A stretch of DNA of 24,248 bases, from IMG/VR virus record IMGVR_UViG_3300030111_000016, positions 1-24,248 of that record; one strand, written 5' to 3'. Source of the stretch: a virus. The notes beneath the pieces were generated by a model that searched no databases, was not told the DNA's origin, and saw nothing but the letters and a program-made list of their open reading frames with translations. The stretch's first letter is position 1. Each line of letters opens with the position of its first letter. A program made the position numbers and the translations under genes. Shown here piece by piece: positions 7,771 through 14,887 of the stretch.

Positions 7771-9240
7771 ATGAGCATCAGTTTTAATTCCATCCCCAGC
7801 GGGCTGTTGGTGCCCTTCGTGGCGGTCGAGTTCGACGCTTCGCGGGCTCAGCAGGGTCCTGCCTTGCTTCGCTACCGCGCGCTGCTCATTGGTCAAAAAA
7901 CCGATGCGGGAACCGGTGAGGGCGATGAACTATATCGGATTTCGAGTGAGTCCGATGTGATCGACCTCGCCGGCCGCGGTTCTTTGGCACATCGCATGGC
8001 GCGCTCCTGGTTTCGTAACGATGGCCAGATTACCGAAACCTGGCTCGCGCTCCTGGAAGACAGCGTCTCTGGCGACGCTGCGGCGGGATCCATCGCTGTG
8101 ACAGGTCCGGCCACCGCCAGTGGGATCATCGCTCTCTACATCGGCGGCGAGCGCATCGAGATCGCCGTGACGTCCGGCGACGCGGCCACCGCCATCGCCG
8201 CCGCGATCAACGCGGCAATCAACGCGAATACGAATCTGCCTGTCACGGCGACGGTCGACACGGCGGCCGTGACAATCACCGCCCGCAACGCCGGCCTGTA
8301 TGGCAATGAGATCGATCTGCGCGTCAACTACAACGATGGCGAGAAGACGCCGGCGGGCGTCGGCCTGACCGTGACCGCGATGGCCAACGGCGCCGCAAAC
8401 CCATCTCTCACTAATGTCATCACGGCCATGGGCGATACGTGGTTCCACATCATCGCGAATCCGTATCGCGATGCGACGAGCCTCACCGCGCTCGAGACCG
8501 AGCTCTCGTCGCGCAACGGTCCCCTGCGGATGATTGATGGGTATGCGTTCTGCGGCATCAACGATACCCAGAACAACCTGATTTCATTCGGCACTGGCCG
8601 CAATTCGCAATTCACGCTCCCCGTTGGCCAGCGTGGAAGCCCGACACCACCCTATGAGACCGCGGCGGCCGTTGCCGCGAAGGTCGCGGCGTATGGCTCG
8701 ATTGATCCGGGGCGGCCGTTTACGAGTCTGCCGCTTGTCGGTGTGCTGCCGCCTCAGCAGAGCGCCAGATTGACCCTCGCAGAGCGAAATATCCTGATCG
8801 CCAACGGAATTGGAACGCTTCGGTACAGCGCTGACGGCGGCATGGAAATTGAGCGGCTTGTCACAACCTACAAGCTCAACTCAGCAGGCAGCGCCGACAC
8901 TGCCTACCGTGATGCAAACACGCTTTTGACGCTGATGTATCTGCGCTACTCGTTCCGAGTGCAGATCGCCGCGAAATACCCGCGCCATAAGCTGGCGGAC
9001 GACGGATCACGCGCCAGCGCCGGTCAAGCATTGATGACTCCGTCGGTCGGGAAGGCCGAGGCGATCGGCTGGTTTCGCGATATGGAGCGCCTGGTGCTCG
9101 TTGAGAATTTCGAGACATTCAAGGCCAACCTGATCGTGGTGCGAAACGATCAGGACCCGAACCGGCTTGATTTCTTGCTGCCCCCCGATCTCATCAACCA
9201 GCTGCTCGTCGTCGCAGCACAGATCCAGTTCCGGCTCTAG
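7771..9240 (+). CDS. Tail sheath protein (Mu gpL-like)
   Basis: Main contractile sheath subunit, which wraps the tail tube and drives it into the cell on contraction. The 489-aa sequence begins with the family N-terminus (SISFNSIPSGLLVPFVAVEFD) characteristic of Mu-type sheaths. A beta-rich insertion domain follows at about residues 110-215 (SIAVTGPATASGIIALYIGG through AATAIAAAINAAINAN). The C-terminal part carries the conserved sheath core (IPV-like LLPPDLINQLLVVAAQIQF) with the segment RYSFRVQIAAKYPRHKLADDG. AGGAGA at 7758-7763 sets the ATG at 7771. Presence of a sheath proves the particle is a myovirus despite the lambda-like head genes. The tube gene follows 28 bases downstream, as in Mu. 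Confidence 0.96.
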   Translation: MSISFNSIPSGLLVPFVAVEFDASRAQQGPALLRYRALLIGQKTDAGTGEGDELYRISSESDVIDLAGRGSLAHRMARSWFRNDGQITETWLALLEDSVSGDAAAGSIAVTGPATASGIIALYIGGERIEIAVTSGDAATAIAAAINAAINANTNLPVTATVDTAAVTITARNAGLYGNEIDLRVNYNDGEKTPAGVGLTVTAMANGAANPSLTNVITAMGDTWFHIIANPYRDATSLTALETELSSRNGPLRMIDGYAFCGINDTQNNLISFGTGRNSQFTLPVGQRGSPTPPYETAAAVAAKVAAYGSIDPGRPFTSLPLVGVLPPQQSARLTLAERNILIANGIGTLRYSADGGMEIERLVTTYKLNSAGSADTAYRDANTLLTLMYLRYSFRVQIAAKYPRHKLADDGSRASAGQALMTPSVGKAEAIGWFRDMERLVLVENFETFKANLIVVRNDQDPNRLDFLLPPDLINQLLVVAAQIQFRL

Positions 9241-9268
9241 TCCGGCCTGACGCAAAAGGAGACCGCCG

Positions 9269-9631
9269 ATGCCACAGATTCGTGGTGGGATTATTCAGCT
9301 GCAGATCAACGGCGAGGTGTATGACGCCAAGGGGAATTTTACCTACAATCTCGGCCGCGCGAAGCGTGACGCGATTGTCGGGGCGGACCGTGTTCACGGC
9401 TACAAGGAGATGCCGCAGGTGGCTTTCCTTGAGGGGGAAATCACGGACCGCGGCGGGCTTGACCTGTCGGCGCTCGTGACAACGACCGACGCGACCCTCA
9501 CGATGCGGTTGCCCAACGGCAAGACGTTCACGCTGCGAAACGCGTGGTTTGCATCGGAGGGAACTGGCAACACCGAGGAGGGCAACATTGCGGTGCGCTT
9601 CGAGGCCGAGATTGGCGAGGAGGTCGCGTGA
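9269..9631 (+). CDS. Tail tube protein (Mu gpM-like)
   Basis: Subunit of the hexameric rings forming the inner tube that conducts DNA into the host. The 120-aa sequence has the family layout: N-terminal GIIQLQINGEVYDAKGNFTY, the central GYKEMPQVAFLEGEITDRGG and a C-terminal two-strand unit (ATLTMRLPNGKTFTLRNAW and GNIAVRFEAEIGEEV). This all-beta fold is shared by contractile tube proteins. AGGAGA at 9257-9262 places the start. The stop TGA overlaps the next ATG (TGATG at 9629-9633), and the next ribosome site GAGGAGG lies inside this gene. Position directly after the sheath is the universal order in myophages. Confidence 0.94.
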   Translation: MPQIRGGIIQLQINGEVYDAKGNFTYNLGRAKRDAIVGADRVHGYKEMPQVAFLEGEITDRGGLDLSALVTTTDATLTMRLPNGKTFTLRNAWFASEGTGNTEEGNIAVRFEAEIGEEVA

Positions 9632-9918
9632 TGGCAGACGAGGAAAAGCGCACCGTATTGCCGTTGAGCTTCCCTGTCGTGTTTGGCAGCGAGGAAATCA
9701 AAGAACTGCGAATTCGCCCTGCCACGGCTGGCGACATGGACGATATGTCGGCCGACCTCAAACTTGGTGATTTTCGCCGCTTGCTCGGGCGGCTGTCCGG
9801 GCAAAACGAAGGGGTGACTTCAAAACTGCATCCGTCAGATTTCTTCGCCGCAGTGGAGATTCTCAACAGTTTTTTGCAAATTGGCCCGACAACTGGCGCG
9901 AAGCCTTCTGGATCGTAG
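9631..9918 (+). CDS. Tail assembly chaperone, short form (Mu gp41 / P2 E-like)
   Basis: Zero-frame product of 95 aa that would chaperone tape measure and tube assembly but is not in the finished virion. The sequence (N-terminal ADEEKRTVLPLSFPVVFGSE, then ELRIRPATAGDMDDMSADL and FFAAVEILNSFLQ) fits the gp41/E-type chaperone family (phage tail assembly E/41/14-like). The ATG at 9631 has a very strong GAGGAGG at 9617-9623 and overlaps the tube stop. It lies between tube and tape measure, where such chaperones always lie. Near its end is a slippery heptamer that would give a second, longer product. An earlier in-frame ATG exists at 9544 but lies inside the tube gene with no ribosome site. Confidence 0.9.
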   Translation: MADEEKRTVLPLSFPVVFGSEEIKELRIRPATAGDMDDMSADLKLGDFRRLLGRLSGQNEGVTSKLHPSDFFAAVEILNSFLQIGPTTGAKPSGS

Positions 9919-10019
9919 CAACCCACTACGGGTTCAGCGCAGCTGAGCTTTGGGCGATGGGTGCCGACGAGCTGGAGTTCTGGTATCGTGGTGTGGAGTT
10001 TGTGAACCGTGCCCGCTAA
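9631..10019 (+). CDS. Tail assembly chaperone, -1 frameshift form (join 9631..9876, 9876..10019)
   Basis: Slippage of one base back at 9870-9876 takes ribosomes past the zero-frame stop at 9916 into an open -1 frame that runs to TAA at 10017-10019. The first 82 residues are shared with the short form; 47 new ones begin ANWPDNWREAFWIVATHY, then FSAAELWAMGADELEFWYRG and VEFVNRAR. The motif AAELWxMxxDELxFWxRG is exactly the style of the T domain (GT, E+E') that binds tape measure in lambda and P2. The extension has no start codon of its own, is out of any normal ORF, and fills the otherwise empty 90 bases before the tape measure gene, whose GTG it overlaps by 11 bases. The total length is 129 aa. 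Frameshifting is inferred from the heptamer, the open frame and family precedent. Confidence 0.85.
9870..9876 (+). promoter_or_regulatory. Programmed -1 frameshift site T TTT TTG
   Basis: In the chaperone frame the codons are AGT TTT TTG, so the heptamer TTTTTTG lies in the X XXY YYZ phase needed for simultaneous tRNA slippage. The same heptamer is the known frameshift site of P2 gene E. It lies 40 bases upstream of the zero-frame stop codon. I see no strong downstream hairpin. Confidence 0.85.
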
Positions 10020-11514
10020 TTATCCGCTTCACGTCGTCCTGACCGCGATCGACCGGGTCAGCGGTCCTCTGCGCCGCATCAACGCGACCGTCTCTCGGCT
10101 CAATTCACCTTTCGTGCGCGTGAACAACGCGATGCGCTCGCTGGCCAACGACGCCGGCGTTCCGCGCCTGGCGCGTTCGTTCGGCAATGTGGGTTCCGCG
10201 GTTCAGGGTGTGCAGCGCGAGGTGTCCTCACTCGCGGGGACGTTCGCCAAGGTCGCGATCGCGGGCGGTGGCGCGGCGTACCTGTTCAAGCGCCAGTTCA
10301 TCGACACGGCCGACCAGTTCGAGCGGCTGAAGTTCAGCCTCGAGGCCATCGAAGGCAGCGCGGAGGCCGGCGCCAAGAGCATGGCGTTCCTCAAGAAAAT
10401 GACGGTTGAAACTCCGTTCGAGATGAATGACCTCGCACAGGCGTTCCGAACGATGCGCGGCTTCGGCATGGATCCGACAAACGGCTCGCTGAAATCGATC
10501 GTTGAGCAGGTCGCGAAGATCGGCGGCACCGGCGAGCAGCTGCAGGGTATCGTGCTCCAGCTCGGACAGGCGTTCGGTAAAACGAAATTGCAGGCGCAGG
10601 ACGTCCGGCCGCTGATCGAACGCGGCGTGCCTGTTTGGGCGATTTTGCAGCGCGCGGCCGAGCGCATGGGGAAGAAAATACCCATCAAGCAGCTGCAGGA
10701 AATGTCGGAGTCCGGCAAATTGGGGCTCAGCGCGATCAATGCCCTGATCGAACAAATGGGCATCGAGAGTGCGGGCTCGAGCGCGCGGATGATGAAAAGC
10801 TGGACCGGGCTTATGTCGAATATCTCGGATCAGTGGACGTTCTTCAAGCTCAGGGTCATGGACAGCGGCCCGTTTGACCTCCTGAAAGGCAAGCTGCAGG
10901 GGATCCTCGACACGATCCAGGCGATGAAGGAGGACGGCAGCCTCGATCGCATCGCCGAGCTGTGGGGCAAGCGCATCGTCGAAGGACTGCGCACAGCGTG
11001 GCGGATCACGCAAGAACTCTATCGCGGGTTCCGCGATGCGTGGCGCGTGCTCGGTCCCATTGTGGTGGCGTTCGGAGTGCTGGTTGAAAAAATGGGGGGT
11101 GCCGAGACCGTCGCGAAGGCCCTTGTGGGGCTCATGGGCGTTAAGCTTGTCGCGTCGGTGATCAAGCTTGGTGGGGCTCTTCTCTCCGTCAACGCGGCTC
11201 TTGTCGGCACACCGCTGGGCCTGCTTCTGCTCGGCGGCGCCGCCGCGGTCGGCGGCTTGATCTGGGCAGTGTCGTCCCTCAAAAAAGATCGCCAGATCGG
11301 GAGCGGGCGCGGTGCCCACGGCGAACGCCGGTCATTCAACATTCCGCAGTCATCCCTTCTTGGGCCGCCTGGAGGCGGACACGGGTCCCGGGGATCGCTC
11401 GACGTCAATGTCCGCGTCAGCGGCCCTGCCGGGACCGAGGTGCGCACCGGTGGGCGCGGTGTGCGCACGCGCGTGCATCGGCGCGGCGGCGTTATGCCGG
11501 AAAGCGCCAGATGA
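10009..11514 (+). CDS. Tape measure protein
   Basis: Protein that sets tail length and is ejected ahead of the DNA. The 501-aa sequence starts with YPLHVVLTAIDRVSGPLRRI, a common tape measure opening, and holds the conserved domain at about residues 95-290: FIDTADQFERLKFSLEAIEG, VETPFEMNDLAQAFRTMRGFG, LGQAFGKTKLQAQDVRPLIE and RMMKSWTGLMSNISDQWTFF. Two Gly/Ala/Leu-rich hydrophobic stretches (about 80-93 and 401-417) may insert in the host membrane. The Gly/Arg-rich C-terminus is probably disordered. The start GTG at 10009 overlaps the frameshifted chaperone stop, with GGAG at 9995-9998. It is short for a tape measure; by the usual about 0.15 nm per residue, the tail would be near 75 nm, which is inference. 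Confidence 0.93.
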   Translation: MPANYPLHVVLTAIDRVSGPLRRINATVSRLNSPFVRVNNAMRSLANDAGVPRLARSFGNVGSAVQGVQREVSSLAGTFAKVAIAGGGAAYLFKRQFIDTADQFERLKFSLEAIEGSAEAGAKSMAFLKKMTVETPFEMNDLAQAFRTMRGFGMDPTNGSLKSIVEQVAKIGGTGEQLQGIVLQLGQAFGKTKLQAQDVRPLIERGVPVWAILQRAAERMGKKIPIKQLQEMSESGKLGLSAINALIEQMGIESAGSSARMMKSWTGLMSNISDQWTFFKLRVMDSGPFDLLKGKLQGILDTIQAMKEDGSLDRIAELWGKRIVEGLRTAWRITQELYRGFRDAWRVLGPIVVAFGVLVEKMGGAETVAKALVGLMGVKLVASVIKLGGALLSVNAALVGTPLGLLLLGGAAAVGGLIWAVSSLKKDRQIGSGRGAHGERRSFNIPQSSLLGPPGGGHGSRGSLDVNVRVSGPAGTEVRTGGRGVRTRVHRRGGVMPESAR

Positions 11515-12707
11515 CCTGGCGCGACCAGCTCAGACCTGCGACGTTCCGCGGCACGCCGTTCTTCGTGCAGTCGCACGAGGCGACAGGCGGCCGTAAAATC
11601 GTTCCGCATGAATACCCTCTCAGGGACGAGGCTTACGTTGAGGACCTGGGGCGCAAGGGTCGCCGGTTCACCGTCAACGGCTATGTGCTTGGCACCGACT
11701 ACTTCGCGGCGCGCGATGCACTTGTCACCGCGCTCGAGAAGCCCGGCACCGGCGCCCTCGTTCATCCCTATATCGGCGAGAAGCAGGTCGCCGTCGGTGA
11801 TTACAGCTACAGCGAAGAGGTCGACGAGGGTGGCGTCGCACGCTTCTCGATGGTGTTTACCGAGAGTGCAGCCGCCGCATTTGAACCGCGCGCGAAGCTC
11901 GATGCGCCCAGTGCGGTTCTGCGCAGCGCCAATGGCGCCATATCGACTATCAAGGACGGATTTTCGACCATTTACCGGGTGGCATCCCAGCCGCAATTTG
12001 CACTCGACAGCCTGTCTTCGCTGCTCGGAGAACATGGTGCGTTCATTCGCGACACGCTCTCACCAATCCTGAGCACCTCGTCGGCCGCCGCCGGGCTCAT
12101 CCAGGACGCGACGGACCTTGTGGCGAACGCGGGCAGCATTTCACGCGATCCGGCGACACTGGTGCTCAGGGTTTTGGGAATGTTCGAGAGCGTCAGGGGC
12201 TTGATTGACGACGACGATGCGATGGCGGCTTACGTAAAAATCGCTCGGTTCGAACCGGCGACACCGGCGCCCGCTCCGCTGACGGAAATCCGTGCCCAGG
12301 AGAGCGGAAATCAGGATGCCCTGACATCCACCGTGCGGCAACTGGCCATCATCGAGGCCGCCCGGCTCGCGCCCACCGGTACCTACGATAGCTACGAGGC
12401 CGCACTTTCGATGCGCACCGCCATCACCGATGTCCTCGACGTCGAATCCGAAACGGCGCCCGACGAGACGTTCGAGGCGTTGCGGGATCTTCGCGCTCAG
12501 GTCGTCAAGGCCGTTCCGGCCGAGGACAACGATCTCGCACACCTGATCACGCTTACGCCGACCATTACCGTTCCCGCGCTGGTGCTGGCTTATAATTTCT
12601 ACGAGGATTCGTCCCGCGAAGCTGACATTGTCAGCCGCAATGGAATCCGCCATCCGGGGTTTGTGCCAGGCGGTGTTCCGCTCGAGGTGCTGAGCCGTGA
12701 CACCTGA
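11511..12707 (+). CDS. DNA circularisation N-terminal domain protein (Mu gpN-like)
   Basis: Baseplate/tail protein at the distal end of the tube in Mu-like phages. The family name (DNA circularisation) is historical; Mu N is a tail protein. The first about 120 residues carry the family pattern WRDQLRPATFRGTPFFVQSH, then GRKIVPHEYPLRDEAYVEDLGRKGR (residues 27-51), FTVNGYVLGTDY and HPYIGEKQVAVGDYSYSEEV. The remaining part is helical and variable between phages. Its ATG overlaps the tape measure stop (ATGA at 11511) and its end overlaps the hub gene by 11 bases. The order tape measure, N, P, 45 is exactly that of Mu, which strengthens the call. Confidence 0.92.
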   Translation: MTWRDQLRPATFRGTPFFVQSHEATGGRKIVPHEYPLRDEAYVEDLGRKGRRFTVNGYVLGTDYFAARDALVTALEKPGTGALVHPYIGEKQVAVGDYSYSEEVDEGGVARFSMVFTESAAAAFEPRAKLDAPSAVLRSANGAISTIKDGFSTIYRVASQPQFALDSLSSLLGEHGAFIRDTLSPILSTSSAAAGLIQDATDLVANAGSISRDPATLVLRVLGMFESVRGLIDDDDAMAAYVKIARFEPATPAPAPLTEIRAQESGNQDALTSTVRQLAIIEAARLAPTGTYDSYEAALSMRTAITDVLDVESETAPDETFEALRDLRAQVVKAVPAEDNDLAHLITLTPTITVPALVLAYNFYEDSSREADIVSRNGIRHPGFVPGGVPLEVLSRDT

Positions 12708-13767
12708 CGTCGAGCTGAAAGTAAACGGGCGCGTCTTCAGCGGGTGGCAGAGTGTCTCGATCGAGCGCAGCATCGATTCGCTCGCAGGCGGGTTCTCGCT
12801 TGCTGTGTCGGACCGGTGGAATGGACAGGAGAAGCCGTGGCAAATCGTCGAGGGCGATGAGTGCACGCTCTCTGCAAACGGACAGATCGTCATCACCGGA
12901 TACGTGGACCAGAGGTCGATTTCCTACGGTTCCGAGGAGCATACGCTCGAGGTTTCAGGGCGCGACAAGGCCGCCGACCTCGTCGACTGTTCGGCGATCC
13001 TGGACACCTGGGAATTTGCCGCGCAGCGCGTCGACAAAATCGTAAGTGCGGTCGCCGCGCCGTTCGGGATATCCGTCAAGACCGCTCCAGGCTTCGCTGT
13101 GCCATCTGCGCGTGAAAAATTTGCCGTCAACCACGGCGAGACTGTCTACGAGGTGATTGAGCGTGCGTGCCGTCTTGGCGGCGTCCTGACCATGTCCGAC
13201 GGGCGAGGTGGCCTTATCGTGACGCGCACCCCGGCCGGCCGCGCGACCACCGCCCTCGTGGAGGGAAAAAATATAAAATCGGCATCCGGGTCCTATGACA
13301 CCGCCGAACGCTTTGCACGCTATGTGGTTGCCGCGCAGTCGGCCGGCACGGATTCAGCGTTCGGCGCCGATGTGGCGCAGGTCCAGGCAGTGGCGCGCGA
13401 CGCCAATGTGCGCGCCGCGCGCGCGCTGCTTATTCGAGGTGAAGGCAATATGACGCTCGGGCAGGCGCAGGAGCGCGCAAACTGGGAGGCGACGGTCCGC
13501 GCGGCGCGCGCCGGCACCGCGTCGGTAGTCGTTCAGGGGTGGACGCAGGAAAGTGGTGCTTTGTGGCCGCTCAATGTGCTCGTTCCGGTCCGCTCGCCAT
13601 TCCTCGGTATCGACAGCGATATGCTGATCTCTGGTACCCACATCACCCTCGACGATGCGGGCGGATCGATTACAGAGATTACGCTCGCGCGCCCGGATGC
13701 GTTCACTCCTGAGCCGTTTATCCCGAAAGGCAGCGATCCGCAGTCGGTTGGAGATATTTTTGGATGA
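12697..13767 (+). CDS. Baseplate hub protein (Mu gp44/P-like)
   Basis: Trimeric hub of the baseplate that connects the tube to the central spike, related to gp27 of T4, P2 gpD and the VgrG base. The 356-aa sequence opens with VELKVNGRVFSGWQSVSIER, a strand-rich start typical of gp44, then shows LSANGQIVITGYVDQRSISY and LEVSGRDKAADLVDCSA (a hallmark of this family). Further signatures are ETVYEVIERACRLGGVLTMS and LNVLVPVRSPFLGIDSDMLI near the end. GTG 12697 overlaps the gpN stop by 11 bases, and ATGA at 13764 links it to the spike gene. Length and order match Mu gp44. Confidence 0.93.
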   Translation: MTPDVELKVNGRVFSGWQSVSIERSIDSLAGGFSLAVSDRWNGQEKPWQIVEGDECTLSANGQIVITGYVDQRSISYGSEEHTLEVSGRDKAADLVDCSAILDTWEFAAQRVDKIVSAVAAPFGISVKTAPGFAVPSAREKFAVNHGETVYEVIERACRLGGVLTMSDGRGGLIVTRTPAGRATTALVEGKNIKSASGSYDTAERFARYVVAAQSAGTDSAFGADVAQVQAVARDANVRAARALLIRGEGNMTLGQAQERANWEATVRAARAGTASVVVQGWTQESGALWPLNVLVPVRSPFLGIDSDMLISGTHITLDDAGGSITEITLARPDAFTPEPFIPKGSDPQSVGDIFG

Positions 13768-14294
13768 GCCTCTCCGATCCCGTTCGTGCTCTGCGGCACC
13801 TCATCGTCAATATTGTAAGCCGCGCCGTCGTCAGGCTGGTGAATGACGACGCGAAGATGCAGCTTCTGCAGGTCGAGATTCTCAAAGGTGAGGTGCGTGA
13901 CCGCGCCGAGCGCTTTCAAAATTACGGCTTCACATCGGTTCCGCTCGCCGGCGCAGAGGCGGTGGTCGTCTTTCCAGGAGGTCAGCGCGAACATCCTCTC
14001 GTGATCGCGGTCGACGACCGACGATATCGCCTGAAAGCGCTGGAGGCGGGTGAGGTGGCTCTTTACACCGACCAAGGCGATTATGTGCACCTTAAGCGAA
14101 ATGGCAACATCGCGATTAAGGCGAGCACTGAGGTCGTTCTGGACGTTCCACTGGTCACGATGACCGGCGATTTGACGGTCAATGGAACGGTGACCGGCGC
14201 GGTTGATGTTATTGCCGACGGAATATCCGGCAAGGGCCACGTGCACAGCGGCGTCCAGGGTGGCCCGAGCAACACCGGCGCGCCGGTCCCATAG
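13764..14294 (+). CDS. Baseplate spike protein (Mu gp45-like)
   Basis: Membrane-piercing central spike, expected as a trimer on the hub. The 176-aa sequence has an OB-like N-terminal domain (residues 30-90, including LLQVEILKGEVRDRAERFQ and VVVFPGGQREHPLVIAVDD), then a beta-helical shaft (GDYVHLKRNGNIAIKA, VTMTGDLTVNGTVTGAVD). It ends with KGHVHSGVQGGPSNTGAPVP. The HxH pair H159/H161 matches the iron-binding tip of Mu gp45 and P2 gpV, where three chains bind one Fe ion at the needle point. The start overlaps the gp44 stop (ATGA). Spacer and ribosome site (AGGAGA) to the next gene are normal. Confidence 0.93.
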   Translation: MSLSDPVRALRHLIVNIVSRAVVRLVNDDAKMQLLQVEILKGEVRDRAERFQNYGFTSVPLAGAEAVVVFPGGQREHPLVIAVDDRRYRLKALEAGEVALYTDQGDYVHLKRNGNIAIKASTEVVLDVPLVTMTGDLTVNGTVTGAVDVIADGISGKGHVHSGVQGGPSNTGAPVP

Positions 14295-14302
14295 GAGAGT
14301 CG

Positions 14303-14887
14303 ATGACTGATATTGCCTGCTTCTGGAACGGGACAAGCGGCGACCTGTCGGTCCTCAACAACGATCTGCAGACCGATGATGGATTGCGCTCGGAAGTCGT
14401 GCGCGCCTTATTTTCCGACGCGCGGGCCTCTTCTGCGGACCGCCTTCCCGACGGCCAGACGGGTCGCCGCGGGTGGTGGGGCGATGATTTCAACGACGTG
14501 CCGCAGGACAAATATGGATCCAAGCTGTGGTTGCTCGAGCGTGAAAAGCAGACCGAGGAAACGCGCGGCCGCGCTGTCGCCTATGCCGCCGAGGCGCTCG
14601 AACATCTCATTGAGGATGGGGTAACCGACCGCATCGACGTTGAAGCCGAATGGATCGATCGCGGCGTGCTCGCGTTCGCAGTCGATATCTACCGACCCAA
14701 GACGGACATCGTCGAATATCGATTTAACCTGACATGGGCGGCAGAGGACGCGCGTTTTGCGGCGGCAACTACAGTGCGCGGCGTCGTCGATCACATCGAG
14801 CCTGAGAGCTATTCGGTCGTGACCGACGAGGGCGACACAATCGTGACCGACGAAGGCGACACGATTATTTTTGGAGATCCGAGCTGA
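14303..14887 (+). CDS. Mu gp46-like baseplate protein
   Basis: Baseplate wedge component of Mu-like tails, related to T4 gp25. The 194-aa sequence carries the family opening TDIACFWNGTSGDLSVLNND, then GLRSEVVRALFSDARA, the aromatic-rich GRRGWWGDDFNDVPQDKYGS, and LWLLEREKQTEETRGRAVAY. The C-terminus has an extra tail of about 25 residues made largely of two near-identical VTDEGDTI units that ordinary family members lack as far as I know. The start is ATG 14303 with AGGAGA at 14293-14298. The TGA overlaps the next ATG by one base (TGATG at 14885). In Mu the next gene is gp47; here a fibre and an inverted gene intervene. Confidence 0.93.
   Translation: MTDIACFWNGTSGDLSVLNNDLQTDDGLRSEVVRALFSDARASSADRLPDGQTGRRGWWGDDFNDVPQDKYGSKLWLLEREKQTEETRGRAVAYAAEALEHLIEDGVTDRIDVEAEWIDRGVLAFAVDIYRPKTDIVEYRFNLTWAAEDARFAAATTVRGVVDHIEPESYSVVTDEGDTIVTDEGDTIIFGDPS
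14819..14866 (+). repeat. Two 24-base tandem repeats in gp46-like gene
   Basis: GTGACCGACGAGGGCGACAC with four further bases at 14819-14842 is repeated with three substitutions at 14843-14866. The copies encode VTDEGDTI twice at the C-terminus of the gp46-like protein. Confidence 0.9.

Noticed and set aside
11094-11100. In-phase G GGG GGT heptamer in the tape measure gene, a possible frameshift site
   Set aside because: The -1 frame ends after 14 codons, no known tape measure uses such a shift, and the segment is inside the conserved zero-frame protein.
11019-12035. Minus-strand ORF (338 codons) spanning the tape measure/gpN junction
   Set aside because: It crosses two real + genes, is rich in Arg and Pro, and has no start signal. 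This is typical antisense bias in GC-rich DNA.
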